Below are positions 1 to 8,458 of a stretch of 64,000 nt of DNA, piece after piece. Numbering within the stretch: position 1 is the stretch's first letter; each line of letters opens with the position of its first letter. The notes under the pieces are model-generated. The model was not told the origin of the DNA. It worked only from the letters and a program-made list of their open reading frames with translations, and ran no database searches. The stretch is from Sporolactobacillus shoreae. GTDB taxonomy: Bacteria; Bacillota; Bacilli; Bacillales; Sporolactobacillaceae. The translations under genes were made by a program, and so were the position numbers. The DNA is taken from contig NZ_SRJD01000009.1 in the NCBI RefSeq assembly GCF_004684935.1, positions 1 through 64,000 on the forward strand, written 5' to 3'.

Positions 1-107
1 CTTTCAGGTTCACCGCAAGCGGTGCTACACACTTCTTTCTTTCCTTCGAGTTCCACTCTATTCTCCGAAAGAGAGTCATCGTTTGATGTTGTCTGTGATT
101 GTCGCAT
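1..107 (-). CDS. ltrA: Group II intron reverse transcriptase/maturase, N-terminal fragment
   Basis: An ATG at 107 on the minus strand is preceded by a strong Shine-Dalgarno (GGAGG, 8 bases upstream). It opens a frame of 35 codons that runs off the left edge. The visible peptide begins MRQSQTTSNDDSLSENRVEL. This polar, low-complexity head is typical of the region before the reverse-transcriptase fingers in intron-encoded proteins. No catalytic motif is inside the window, so the assignment rests on position within the intron RNA. Whether the full protein is intact cannot be judged. Confidence 0.6.
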   Translation of the reverse strand, partial: MRQSQTTSNDDSLSENRVELEGKKEVCSTACGEPE

Positions 108-536
108 CGCTCACACCTCCTCTGTTTCTGAGAGTACTATTGTTCAGCCCTTCGTCCTGTTGGACTACTATGGCATCTGCTGACTTCTTACAGTTCACCG
201 AATCATCACTGACTCAGTTGCTTCTGTGGAAAGTTGCTTTCCTCTTGTCGGAAGCCCCTGTAAGATCTCCCCGGGTAAGAACGACCGCTTTCCTTCCATG
301 TGACTGCTGCATTTACTGGTTGAGGTTCGGGCAGTATTGGATTTCACCTTGTTTGGCAGGCTTATCCGTCTCAAGTCAGCCTTCGTATGCAGTTCTTGTT
401 CATCAGTCCAGAAGTTTGCCTCCGGCTTCCTTCAGATTCCACCTCACGATGGACACCCTTGCCCTTAGCTAACAGTTCCTACTGCCAAGCCTGTAGCGGA
501 CTTTCACCGCCAAGCTGTCGTCCATGCCGGGCGCAC
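1..536 (-). mobile_element. Group II intron, 5' portion (probably class C)
   Basis: Read on the minus strand from 536, the sequence opens with the group II 5' consensus GTGCG and runs through structured, non-coding RNA-like sequence for about 430 bases. It contains the signature stretches GGTGAAAGTCC, GGGGAGATCT and GAAGTCAGCAGA, familiar from bacterial intron domain I. It then reaches a ribosome binding site and the start of a reverse-transcriptase ORF at 107. The rest of the intron lies beyond the window edge. The insertion point follows directly after the U-tract of the dhaM terminator, the site preference of class C introns. The exact 5' boundary (536 versus 537) and the class are inferred; the group II identity is fairly secure. 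Confidence 0.8.
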
Positions 537-537
537 C

Positions 538-570
538 AAAAAAAGCAGATCGATCAGGATCCGCTTTTTT
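538..570 (-). terminator. Rho-independent terminator of dhaKLM
   Basis: On the minus strand, stem GCGGATC / GATCTGC with a 6-base loop is flanked by A-run and a 7-T tract (544-538). It lies 18 bases after the dhaM stop. The T-tract abuts the group II intron start. Confidence 0.8.
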
Positions 571-588
571 AACTCAGTCGTTCATATT

Positions 589-960
589 TTACTTTATTTT
601 TAATGGCTCCAGCTGCTTTTTAATTTCCTCAATCGGTACACCTGCTTGCAGCAAAGCAGAGGCAGTATATGCACTTTCGATAAACGCAGTGTCAAACAAT
701 GTTATCTCTTTGTCTGTCACTTCTTTCACCATTTCCAAATTCATCTTGGAGCTGCCCAAGTCATAAAAAGCGAGAATTTTACCCGACTGATTCGCTTCGA
801 CAGCCGCTTGGACTTTATCAAAACTGCTTCCAATTCCGCCGTCGTCAGTGCCGCCTGCTGATGTGATGGATACATCGCTGGCCACTTCTTTAAGCAATGC
901 CGTCAGACCTTCAACAATTTCTGAAACGTGGGATACAAGCAGAACGCCGTATTCACTCAT
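589..960 (-). CDS. dhaM: PTS-dependent dihydroxyacetone kinase, phosphotransferase subunit DhaM
   Basis: This 123-residue EIIA-mannose-like protein passes phosphate from HPr to the ADP bound on DhaL, so that dihydroxyacetone is phosphorylated at the expense of PEP. The N-terminus has the conserved VSHVSEIVEG stretch with the phosphoacceptor His10. It also carries the glycine-rich AGGTDDGGIGSSF segment typical of the family. The length matches single-domain Firmicutes DhaM, without the HPr/EI fusion seen in enterobacteria. The start codon overlaps the dhaL stop (ATGA), so it is the last gene of a translationally coupled dhaK-dhaL-dhaM operon. Confidence 0.93.
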   Translation of the reverse strand: MSEYGVLLVSHVSEIVEGLTALLKEVASDVSITSAGGTDDGGIGSSFDKVQAAVEANQSGKILAFYDLGSSKMNLEMVKEVTDKEITLFDTAFIESAYTASALLQAGVPIEEIKKQLEPLKIK

Positions 961-1541
961 AACGTATCGCCTTCAATCAACGTTTCAAACAAATAGCCGC
1001 TCGACATGGATCCGGGATCAATGTGACCGATCGAGCGGTCACCAAGGTAAGAAGCGCGTCCCTTTTTCGCTTTCAGGGGTTCTGTGTCTTGAACTGCCTT
1101 TTTTATGATATCCGCGGAAAGTTTGTTGTTCTTCAGAGCATTGACAACCGGTACCCAGACATCAACCATCGTCTTATCGCCTGGTTCAGCTTTGCCGCGC
1201 TTCTGAATGCCATCCGAACCCGCCTGTATGATTGACGCTAAGTCAGACCGATCCTCGCCTGCCTGTTTGGCCATGGCGATTAAAGCGGAGCCATACAACG
1301 GACCTGAGGCTCCGCCGATTTTGCTGAGCAAAGCCATAGCGGCTGTTTTAAGGACATCCTGGATACTGTCAAACGATTTGTTACTCAGGGCTTCATTCAT
1401 CGCGGCAACGCCTCTCGCCATGTTGGCACCATGATCCCCGTCACCAATTGCCTGATCAAGTTCACTCAGATAGTCCTTATTTTTCTCAACTTTTTCAGAA
1501 AAAAGATTGAGCCATTTGATCGTACTTTCAACAGTTAACAT
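957..1541 (-). CDS. dhaL: Dihydroxyacetone kinase, ADP-binding subunit DhaL
   Basis: This 194-residue DAK2-type subunit holds a permanently bound ADP/ATP and phosphorylates DHA sitting on DhaK. The Mg-binding aspartates are visible in the AIGDGDHG motif near residues 29-36, followed by GGASGPLYG in the nucleotide lid region. The ATG at 1541 is preferred over an upstream in-frame start because AGGAGGG sits at the right distance and the protein then begins MLTVESTIKW. It lies 13 bases after dhaK and overlaps dhaM by 4 bases. Confidence 0.93.
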   Translation of the reverse strand: MLTVESTIKWLNLFSEKVEKNKDYLSELDQAIGDGDHGANMARGVAAMNEALSNKSFDSIQDVLKTAAMALLSKIGGASGPLYGSALIAMAKQAGEDRSDLASIIQAGSDGIQKRGKAEPGDKTMVDVWVPVVNALKNNKLSADIIKKAVQDTEPLKAKKGRASYLGDRSIGHIDPGSMSSGYLFETLIEGDTL

Positions 1542-1554
1542 GCTTGATCCCTCC

Positions 1555-2544
1555 TTACCAAGCCGTTGTCCGAGCCGGCGCATTCAGCCAGTCCAACCAA
1601 TGGTCATCCTTCAGTTGAATTAATGTCAGGGAGAGACCTGCCATATCAAGCGAGGTCATGTAACTCCCGATTTTTCTGAATGGCAGCTCAATCTGCTCGG
1701 ACTTCAGAAGCTGAGCCACGTCATTTGCAAAAATATACTGCTCCATTAAAGGTGTCGCACCAAGTCCGTTCACCAGAATTCCATAACAATCTCCCGCCTT
1801 CCATTGAAAGGCCTTTCGGAGTTGGTCGGTTAGCTCCTCGGCAATTTCTCTTGAGGGCTTGATCGGTTCCCGCCGATAGCCGGGTTCGCCATGAATACCA
1901 ACTCCGTATTCCATCTCGTTGTCTTCAAGCTCAAACCCTGGTTTTCCAGATTCCGGGACAGTACCTGCTGATAACGCCACACCGATCGTCTTGATTGACG
2001 GAATCACCTGATCAGCAAGCGCTTTCAATTCTTTCAATGACAGACCCGATTCTGCGGCTGCACCAATGATTTTATGAACAAGAATGGTTCCGGCAACACC
2101 GCGTCTCCCGGCGGTGTAGGTACTGTCCTCGACGGCTATATCATCATCGACGACAATGTGATCAACCTCGATCTCGTCCATTGCCGCCAGTTCTTCAGCC
2201 ATTTCGAAATTCATGATATCTCCCGAATAGTTCTTGATGACCAAAAGTACACCCGCACCCTGATCCGCCTGTTTGATCGCTTCTAGGATCTGGTCAGGTG
2301 CCGGTGAAGTGAACACCTGCCCGCATACGGCTGCCGCCAACATTCCCGGTCCGACAAAGCCGGCATGCGTCGGTTCATGACCGCTACCGCCTCCGCTGAC
2401 AAGAGCAACCTTCCCCTTAGACAGCTGTTTATTCAGGATAACATTTGTTCCCGGAATGCGTTCGATCAGATCTTCGCTTCCGAAAATCAGCCCGTCAATC
2501 ATCTGATCCACGACATCTTCCGGTTTATTGATGATTTTTTTCAT
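1555..2544 (-). CDS. dhaK: Dihydroxyacetone kinase, DHA-binding subunit DhaK
   Basis: This 329-residue protein is the DAK1 substrate subunit, in which dihydroxyacetone is held covalently as a hemiaminal on a histidine. GSGHEPTHAGFVG near residue 50 is the substrate-site loop. GIHGEPGYRRE near residue 220 contains the covalent His. The length and both motifs match full DhaK. It is the first gene of dhaKLM and lies downstream of a perfect cre box, so glucose repression through CcpA is likely. No dedicated DhaS/DhaR-like regulator is next to it. Confidence 0.95.
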   Translation of the reverse strand: MKKIINKPEDVVDQMIDGLIFGSEDLIERIPGTNVILNKQLSKGKVALVSGGGSGHEPTHAGFVGPGMLAAAVCGQVFTSPAPDQILEAIKQADQGAGVLLVIKNYSGDIMNFEMAEELAAMDEIEVDHIVVDDDIAVEDSTYTAGRRGVAGTILVHKIIGAAAESGLSLKELKALADQVIPSIKTIGVALSAGTVPESGKPGFELEDNEMEYGVGIHGEPGYRREPIKPSREIAEELTDQLRKAFQWKAGDCYGILVNGLGATPLMEQYIFANDVAQLLKSEQIELPFRKIGSYMTSLDMAGLSLTLIQLKDDHWLDWLNAPARTTAW

Positions 2545-2597
2545 CTGACAACACCCCTCTCGCTCTTCCCAAATAACAATACACCTTAATCTTAATG

Positions 2598-2611
2598 TGT
2601 AATCGTTTACA
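2598..2611. promoter_or_regulatory. CcpA cre box upstream of dhaKLM
   Basis: TGTAATCGTTTACA matches the consensus TGWAANCGNTNWCA at every position and is almost palindromic. It is centred about 60 bases upstream of the dhaK start. A weak minus-strand promoter-like pair (TTAAAA, 16 bases, TATAGA) lies just upstream, so the site would sit close to the transcription start. Function is inferred from sequence only. Confidence 0.75.
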
Positions 2612-2830
2612 AGTCCATCTCTATAAACCTTATTTACACAATTTTAAAGAAAAAAGAAAAGCAAAAATATTCCCGGACAAAAAATATCCGGGATCATTGA
2701 AAATTATGAGATGACCTGAAAGCATTCAGTTTAATCCAGCCACTTTTTCACGTTAATCCCTTTAGGTAACCCCACACATACATCAGACAGGGCTTAAAGA
2801 TGCGCTATTCTAATACTTTCCTTTCGCAGA

Positions 2831-3997
2831 TCAAAGGTTGTCGACAAACCGCTTCACACGTGTCATGGCTTCCTGCAGCTGCGCCATAGACGTAGCGTAG
2901 GAACAGCGGACAAAGCCTTCCCCTCCTGCCCCGAAGGCATTGCCCGGAACAACGACGACTTTTTCAGTCTGAAGGAGTTTTGTTGCGAATTCTTCCGAAC
3001 TGAGTCCGGTCGATTCAACGCAAGGGAACGTGTAAAACGCTCCCTCCGGGTTAGGGCAAGGCAGCCCCATTTCGTTCAGCGATTGAACAATAAAGTTACG
3101 TCGCTGGCGGTAACTTTTTCTCATTTCTTTGACGTCCTTCCGCCCGGATTTCAGGCCTTCAAGTCCGGCATATTGAGCCATAGTTGACGCGCACATGATG
3201 GCGTATTGATGAATTTTCAGCATGCCCTTGATGATTTCTTCAGGACCGCAGACGAATCCAAGACGCCAGCCAGTCATAGCCAAATCCTTTGAAAAGCCGC
3301 TGACAAGGATCGTGCGTTCCCGCGTGTCGTCCAAAGCGGCAAAACTGGTGTACAATTCATCATAGACCAGTTCGGCATAGATTTCGTCAGAAAGAATCAG
3401 CAGATCATTGTCCTTGGCCACAGCAGCGACTTTTTCCATTTCATTTTTGCTGAGCATGGCCCCCGTCGGATTATTCGGCGAGCAAATAAGGATGGCTTTA
3501 GTACGGTCGGTAACCGCCTCTTCCAGCTCTTCAGCCGTCACCTTGAACTCATTTTCCCTCTTCGTTTGTACAATAACGGCAACTCCGCCAGCCAGCGTTA
3601 CGAGCGGCGCGTAAGAAACAAAGCAAGGCTCGACAACCAGAACTTCATCTCCGGGATCAAGAATCGCCCGCAATGCAATGTCAATCGCTTCGCTTGCGCC
3701 AACAGTCACGATGATCTCCGAGTCCGGACTATAGGTCACGCAAAAATAATTTTCGATATACTTGGCGATCTCTTCCCGAAGTGCCGGAAGTCCGGCATTT
3801 GCGGTATAGGACGTATAGCCGTCTTCCAGTGAAAGAATCGCTGCTTCACGCACATTCCACGGGGTGACAAAATCCGGTTCCCCAACACCCAGTGAGATCA
3901 CACCTGTCATTCCGGCGGTTGCATCAAAAAACTTCCTGATTCCGGACGGCTGAAGGTTTCTGACATGTTTCGCCAGATAGCTCGTTTTCAGTTCCAT
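2831..3997 (-). CDS. alaT: Alanine (class I) aminotransferase AlaT/YugH-type
   Basis: This 388-residue fold-type I PLP aminotransferase carries the usual pattern: PNNPTGA for cofactor/substrate contact, SDEIYAELVYD, and the Schiff-base lysine in SGFSKDLAMTGWRLGF. It lies directly behind an AsnC/Lrp regulator exactly as yugG-yugH (alaR-alaT) in B. subtilis, where it makes alanine from pyruvate. The start codon is the ATG at 3997, overlapping the regulator's stop (TGATG); a GTG one codon earlier is possible. Substrate specificity is taken from synteny; aspartate or aromatic activity cannot be excluded. Confidence 0.85.
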   Translation of the reverse strand: MELKTSYLAKHVRNLQPSGIRKFFDATAGMTGVISLGVGEPDFVTPWNVREAAILSLEDGYTSYTANAGLPALREEIAKYIENYFCVTYSPDSEIIVTVGASEAIDIALRAILDPGDEVLVVEPCFVSYAPLVTLAGGVAVIVQTKRENEFKVTAEELEEAVTDRTKAILICSPNNPTGAMLSKNEMEKVAAVAKDNDLLILSDEIYAELVYDELYTSFAALDDTRERTILVSGFSKDLAMTGWRLGFVCGPEEIIKGMLKIHQYAIMCASTMAQYAGLEGLKSGRKDVKEMRKSYRQRRNFIVQSLNEMGLPCPNPEGAFYTFPCVESTGLSSEEFATKLLQTEKVVVVPGNAFGAGGEGFVRCSYATSMAQLQEAMTRVKRFVDNL

Positions 3998-4497
3998 CAC
4001 GGTGACACCACAATTCGTTTATCTTTATCATTTGAATCATAGATCGTTCCGTCATGCTTATACTTTTTCAGTACAAAATGTGTTGTTGTTGAGATAACGC
4101 CATCGATTGTTGAAAGCTTCTGAGTGACAAAATGGGCGACCTCATTTACTGAATGTCCCTCTACAACAACGGAGAGGTCATAAGTCCCGGACATCAAATA
4201 CACCGACTTGACCTCACTGTGCCGGTAGATCCGTTCTGCAACATTCTGGAAACCGACATCTCTCTTCGGAGTTACCTTAACATCAATCATTGCTGTCACG
4301 CCTTGATGGCCGTCAATTTTAGTCCAGTCAACAAGAGAGACATAACGGACGATCACATTCTGATCTTCAAGCTTCTTTATAATCTCCCGTGTCTGTTCGA
4401 TACTCAGATTAGTCATTTTGGCGACATCTTCGTTCGTCAGACGGGCGTCTTTTTCAAGAATTTCCGCAATTTCAATTTCAGTAGCAGTCAGTTTCAT
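3997..4497 (-). CDS. alaR: Lrp/AsnC-family transcriptional regulator AlaR/YugG-type
   Basis: It has an N-terminal winged helix-turn-helix (about residues 1-60; LTNEDVAKMTNLSIEQTREI) followed by an alpha/beta RAM ligand-binding domain (GTYDLSVVVEG). The 166-residue length is normal for Lrp proteins. The chosen ATG has AGGAG upstream; an in-frame start 10 codons earlier lacks a good site. It is translationally coupled to alaT, so it probably controls that gene in response to alanine. A TATAAT box on the minus strand at 4544-4549 is a plausible -10 element for the pair; its -35 is poor. Confidence 0.85.
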   Translation of the reverse strand: MKLTATEIEIAEILEKDARLTNEDVAKMTNLSIEQTREIIKKLEDQNVIVRYVSLVDWTKIDGHQGVTAMIDVKVTPKRDVGFQNVAERIYRHSEVKSVYLMSGTYDLSVVVEGHSVNEVAHFVTQKLSTIDGVISTTTHFVLKKYKHDGTIYDSNDKDKRIVVSP

Positions 4498-4739
4498 CAA
4501 ATCTCTCCTCTCAGGCTCACTGTTCATAAGAACATTACAGTTATTATATTACTTCATGAACGGTGTGAAAACGTTAAATTAAGAATATATTCATATACAA
4601 GTAAGAAGCTACCGTTCTGGCCAGATTTGAAAAAGCCTGTTTCTGAAGGGACAACTTGCCCCGTGCCTAACCCGGAATAATATGTAAAAAAGCGGAAAGC
4701 CGTTTACAGGAACAGCGGGCAGATATGGGGGAAGTTTTG

Positions 4740-6020
4740 ATGAAAATAGGTGTGATTGGCGCCGGGTATGTCGGTCTGACCACTTCAGCCGTACTTGCTG
4801 ATCTCGGTCATCAGGTGACTTGTGTGGATTTTAACGAAGGAAAAATTGCAATGCTTCTGAATGGAGAAATTCCCATTTATGAAGAGGGACTGGCTGAACT
4901 CGTTGTTTCAAATACCAAGGCCGGTAGATTACTTTTTTCAACTGACACGGTGTCCGGAATCGAGAACCATCCGGTGATCCTTATTGCCGTTGGGACTCCA
5001 CCGCTTGCAAATGGAAGTACAGACCTGACTTTTATTAAAAATATCGTTGAACGAATTGCAGCACACGCGCATTCACATAAAACGATTATTACAAAAAGTA
5101 CTGTCCCCCCGGGAACAAATGAATGGATCTGTCAGGTGCTGACTGAAAAAGGTCTTGATCCCGGATCTTTCGATGTGGTTTCAAATCCAGAGTTTCTCAA
5201 GGAAGGAACGGCTGTTCATGACTCCTTCCATCCACACCGCATTGTTATTGGTGCGAAACGAAGGGAAGCGTCCCTTTTGGTCCGCTCGCTCTACCAGAAG
5301 ATCAAAGCACCTGTCATTGAAACAAATCTGACCGGAGCCGAGTTGATCAAATACGCGTCCAATGCTTTTTTAGCTACAAAAATTTCGTTTATTAATGAAA
5401 TTGCGAGAATCTGTGACGCCTTTGGAGCGGACATCAAAGATATCCAACGCGGTCTGTCAGAAGATCCACGGATCGGTAAGTATTTTCTTCAGGCGGGGCT
5501 TGGCTACGGAGGCTCGTGCTTTCCAAAAGATCTAAGTTCACTTGTGTCCGCGGCTTCAGAGAAGGGACGGGAACCTTCACTACTGCTCGCTGTCAGGAAC
5601 ATCAATGAAACGCAGGCTGACTTTTATCTTGAGAAACTTGAAAGCAGTCTGAAAGATTTGAAGGGGAAACAAATCACAGTCTGGGGTGCCGCTTTTAAGC
5701 CGGGTACAGATGACTTGCGCAGCTCGCAATCCGTTAGGCTTATAGAAAAATTAATTGATCATGGCAGCAGTATCCATGTTTATGATCCAGTAGCCAAACT
5801 GAACCGGGCTGATGTAACCAGTCACAAAGATATGTACGATTCTGTAAAAAATTCGGATGCCCTCGTTCTTGCTACAGAATGGGACGAATTTAGATCACCC
5901 GATTGGAACCGCGTAAAAAAACTAATGAGAGGCACGCTATTTCTTGACTGTAGGAATTTTGTGGATCCCGGCATTGTCCGGTCGTATGGACTCATCTATC
6001 AGGGGGTGGCCCGTCAATGA
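4740..6020 (+). CDS. ytcA: UDP-glucose 6-dehydrogenase (YtcA/TuaD-type)
   Basis: It oxidises UDP-glucose to UDP-glucuronate with two NAD+. The N-terminal Rossmann motif GVIGAGYVGL, the NPEFLKEGTA segment and the catalytic cysteine in GYGGSCFPKDL are all present, and the 426-residue length is normal. The ATG at 4740 is chosen because GGGGGAAG precedes it; an in-frame ATG 5 codons earlier lacks a site. It is first in a three-gene overlapping operon with an epimerase and a glycosyltransferase. This is the content of the B. subtilis ytcABC spore-coat operon, so a role in a spore-surface uronic-acid glycan is inferred. Confidence 0.92.
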   Translation: MKIGVIGAGYVGLTTSAVLADLGHQVTCVDFNEGKIAMLLNGEIPIYEEGLAELVVSNTKAGRLLFSTDTVSGIENHPVILIAVGTPPLANGSTDLTFIKNIVERIAAHAHSHKTIITKSTVPPGTNEWICQVLTEKGLDPGSFDVVSNPEFLKEGTAVHDSFHPHRIVIGAKRREASLLVRSLYQKIKAPVIETNLTGAELIKYASNAFLATKISFINEIARICDAFGADIKDIQRGLSEDPRIGKYFLQAGLGYGGSCFPKDLSSLVSAASEKGREPSLLLAVRNINETQADFYLEKLESSLKDLKGKQITVWGAAFKPGTDDLRSSQSVRLIEKLIDHGSSIHVYDPVAKLNRADVTSHKDMYDSVKNSDALVLATEWDEFRSPDWNRVKKLMRGTLFLDCRNFVDPGIVRSYGLIYQGVARQ

Positions 6021-6973
6021 GAATATTGGTTACCGGAGCAGCAGGATTTATCGGTTCCCATCTCTGCGAACGGCTGCTTCAGGATGAAAATCATCAGGTT
6101 GTCGGGATCGATGGCCTGATTAACGAAAAGAAGCTCCGGCTGCGCAATCTAAACCATCTGATTGAATTTGAAGATTCTCGCTTTCAATTTTACCCGATTA
6201 ATCTTCAAACGGCCGATCTTGACCCATTGCTTCAGGATGTGGATGTCGTCTATCACCTCGCCGGCATGCCTGGTGTCCGTTCCAGCTGGGGAAGCGACTT
6301 CAATCAATATGTGGAAAATAATATTCTCGCTACCCAGAGACTTCTGGAAGCCTGCCGCGGTCGGAGCCTGAAGAAGTTCATCTACATCTCGACTTCTTCG
6401 GTTTACGGTGAAAAGCATGGAAAAGTGCCTGAATCCTCAATTCCGCAGCCTCTCTCGCCCTATGGGGTCAGCAAACTTTCAGGAGAGCACCTCTGCCGTG
6501 TCTATTATAAAAATGAGGGCATCCCAATTGTCATTCTGCGCTATTTTACAGTATACGGCCCCCGTCAGCGCCCGGATATGGCGTTCCATCGTTTTATCCG
6601 GAATATTATAGAGGATCAGCCCGTTCCGGTTTATGGAGACGGGAAACAGACTCGGGACTTTACGTTTATCAGTGACTGTGTGGAAGGCACCGTCTCTGTC
6701 CTCTACGCGAAAAACGTGATCGGCGAAACAATCAATATCGGCGGACTTGAGCGCGCTTCTGTTCTTGAAATACTGACCCTTCTCGAAGGTTATTTTAGAA
6801 AAAAGGTAAACATAAATTTTTCCGGGGAACCCAAGGGTGAACCGAAACATACATGGGCGGATATTGACAAAGCAAAGAATCTGTTAAACTATCAGCCCAG
6901 AGTTTCCCTGAAAACAGGTTTAGCCAAAGAAATTGCGGATCTAAAGCATTTATATAAGGAGCACAAACCATGA
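6017..6973 (+). CDS. ytcB: NAD-dependent nucleotide-sugar epimerase/dehydratase (YtcB-type)
   Basis: This extended short-chain dehydrogenase of 318 residues has the NAD motif TGAAGFIGSHL at the N-terminus and the catalytic Ser/Tyr/Lys set in STSSVYG and SPYGVSKLSGE. The YFTVYGPRQRPDMAF stretch is typical of UDP-glucuronate 4-epimerases and relatives. The ATG overlaps the ytcA stop by 4 bases. Following a UDP-glucuronate producer, epimerisation to UDP-galacturonate is the simplest reading, but the substrate is inferred from context. Confidence 0.88.
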   Translation: MRILVTGAAGFIGSHLCERLLQDENHQVVGIDGLINEKKLRLRNLNHLIEFEDSRFQFYPINLQTADLDPLLQDVDVVYHLAGMPGVRSSWGSDFNQYVENNILATQRLLEACRGRSLKKFIYISTSSVYGEKHGKVPESSIPQPLSPYGVSKLSGEHLCRVYYKNEGIPIVILRYFTVYGPRQRPDMAFHRFIRNIIEDQPVPVYGDGKQTRDFTFISDCVEGTVSVLYAKNVIGETINIGGLERASVLEILTLLEGYFRKKVNINFSGEPKGEPKHTWADIDKAKNLLNYQPRVSLKTGLAKEIADLKHLYKEHKP

Positions 6974-8151
6974 AGCTGGCATTTGTGTGTACGGAAAAGC
7001 TGCCCTCGCCAGCCATCAGAGGCGGAGCCATACAGATTATGATTGACGGAATTTCACCCTATCTTTCTTCCAATAATGACTTGAGTATTTTCTCAATCAC
7101 CGATCCTCAACTTCCCGATCATGAAATAAGAGATAACGTACATTATCTGAGATTTCCTAGAAAGAACTATTCAGACCTGGTAAAGTCCGAATTGGCCCGT
7201 CACGAATTTGATCTTGTCCATGTGTTCAACCGCCCTGTGTATTTATCCCAATATAAGGCTGCCTCTCCCAAAAGCCATTTTGTCCTGAGTCTGCATAATG
7301 AGATGTTCAGTCCGAATAAAATTAGCTCTCAAATGGGTCACGCTGCCATTGGAAGTGTTGACAAAATCATGACCGTCAGCCGCTACATTAGTGAAACTGT
7401 AGTAAGCCGATTTCCGGAAGCCGAATCGAAACTTGAAATTGTCTATTCGGGTATTGACCTCGGCCTGTTTCATCCTTCGTGGACCATCGAAGGGAAAAAA
7501 ATCCGAGACACTTTGAGGCACAAATGCCATCTTGAAGACAAAAAAGTGATCCTTTTTGTCGGAAGACTAAATCCTGCCAAAGGTCCGCATTTGTTAATCA
7601 AGGCGATGAAACAAATCATTGAAGATTACCCAAATGCCGTTCTTGTGATTGCCGGGGGTAAATGGTTCAGTGATAATGGGATGAATCAATATGTGCACTA
7701 TTTACGAAAACTTGCTAAACCCTTGGGTAATCATGTGTTTTTTATGGGGTACGTTCCCTCCCAACATATTCCTGACTTATTTGCTATGGCCGATCTTTTC
7801 GTCTGCAGCTCACAATGGCAGGAGCCGCTGGCACGCGTTCAGTATGAGGCGATGGCTGCCGGAATACCGATCATTACAACCAACCGCGGCGGAAACAGCG
7901 AAGTCGTAACTCATAAGCAGAATGGCCTGGTGCTGAACAATTATCAATCGTCTGGAGCCTTTGCAGACGCAATTGATTTTTTGTTTTCAAACGGTTATGC
8001 AGCTAAAATGATGGCTCATAATGGACGAAAACAGGCCGCTTCTCTTCATCAGTTCAGTCAGGTCGCCAAACGTCTTGAAAGTGTTTACTTGCGGGCTTGC
8101 CAAACTCATGAAGAATCTTCCACAAATTTTCAAGCGGAGAATCTATTTTGA
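6970..8151 (+). CDS. ytcC: GT4-family glycosyltransferase, spore-coat type (YtcC)
   Basis: This 393-residue retaining glycosyltransferase has a GT-B fold. The Gly-rich N-terminus is AIRGGAIQIM, and the C-terminal donor site has FVGRLNPAKGPHLL and the E-x7-E region EAMAAGIPIITTNRGGNSE. Its start overlaps the ytcB stop by 4 bases. It is clearly paralogous to the CotSA-like protein at 10016-11149 (shared TEKLP-PAIRGGAIQI, SSQWQEPLARV, AMAAG-PIITTNRGGN), so the two probably arose by duplication within this locus. No membrane segment is seen; it should act in the mother-cell cytoplasm or on the coat. Confidence 0.88.
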   Translation: MKLAFVCTEKLPSPAIRGGAIQIMIDGISPYLSSNNDLSIFSITDPQLPDHEIRDNVHYLRFPRKNYSDLVKSELARHEFDLVHVFNRPVYLSQYKAASPKSHFVLSLHNEMFSPNKISSQMGHAAIGSVDKIMTVSRYISETVVSRFPEAESKLEIVYSGIDLGLFHPSWTIEGKKIRDTLRHKCHLEDKKVILFVGRLNPAKGPHLLIKAMKQIIEDYPNAVLVIAGGKWFSDNGMNQYVHYLRKLAKPLGNHVFFMGYVPSQHIPDLFAMADLFVCSSQWQEPLARVQYEAMAAGIPIITTNRGGNSEVVTHKQNGLVLNNYQSSGAFADAIDFLFSNGYAAKMMAHNGRKQAASLHQFSQVAKRLESVYLRACQTHEESSTNFQAENLF

Positions 8152-8229
8152 AGATAGAGTGTAAGAGAAAGTGAATGGAATGCTAAGAAAAACCGGGCAA
8201 AAATCGCCCAGTCCTAAAAACCCGTGATA

Positions 8230-8378
8230 TGCATTGTTTTGCCTTCTTCCGGCGACGCTTCGGTTGTTCGCTTGCCGCGGGCGATCCGTGAGCCTCCTCA
8301 CTCGTGACCCTCACTGTGGGGTCTCACTTGGCTCGCTGTCCCGCAGGCGTCTCGCACCTCCGTGTCTGAGTCCAAATG
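8230..8378 (-). repeat. Dispersed palindromic repeat of Bacillaceae type
   Basis: On the minus strand this GC-rich stretch reads in order GGAGGTGCGAGACGCCTGCG, GTGAGACCCCACAG, GAGGAGGCTCACGG and CGCCCGCGGCAAGCG. This order and wording match a multicopy non-coding repeat that I recognise from many Bacillus-group genomes. The blocks can pair into nested stems (GTGAGCC/GGCTC; GCGGG/CCCGC). It sits between convergent ytcC and ytxO, a usual place for such repeats. No coding potential was seen; copy number in this genome is unknown. Confidence 0.55.
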
Positions 8379-8425
8379 TATATTCAGCAGATTGAGTCCA
8401 TCGATCATTTTTTCTTATCTTTTAA

Positions 8426-8455
8426 AAAAGGAGGGCCGTGAACAGCCTCCTTTTC
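8426..8455 (-). terminator. Terminator of the cotSA-cotS-ytxO unit
   Basis: On the minus strand, AAAAGGAGGC / GCCCTCCTTTT pairs around a short loop and is followed by a T-rich run. It sits immediately behind the stop of the ytxO-like gene and could also serve ytcC from the other side. Confidence 0.65.
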
Positions 8456-8458
8456 CAT

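Noticed and set aside
83-766. Plus-strand open frames with protein-like length
   Set aside because: They lie antisense to the group II intron RNA, its terminator and dhaM; no ribosome binding site. Such antisense frames are known artefacts.
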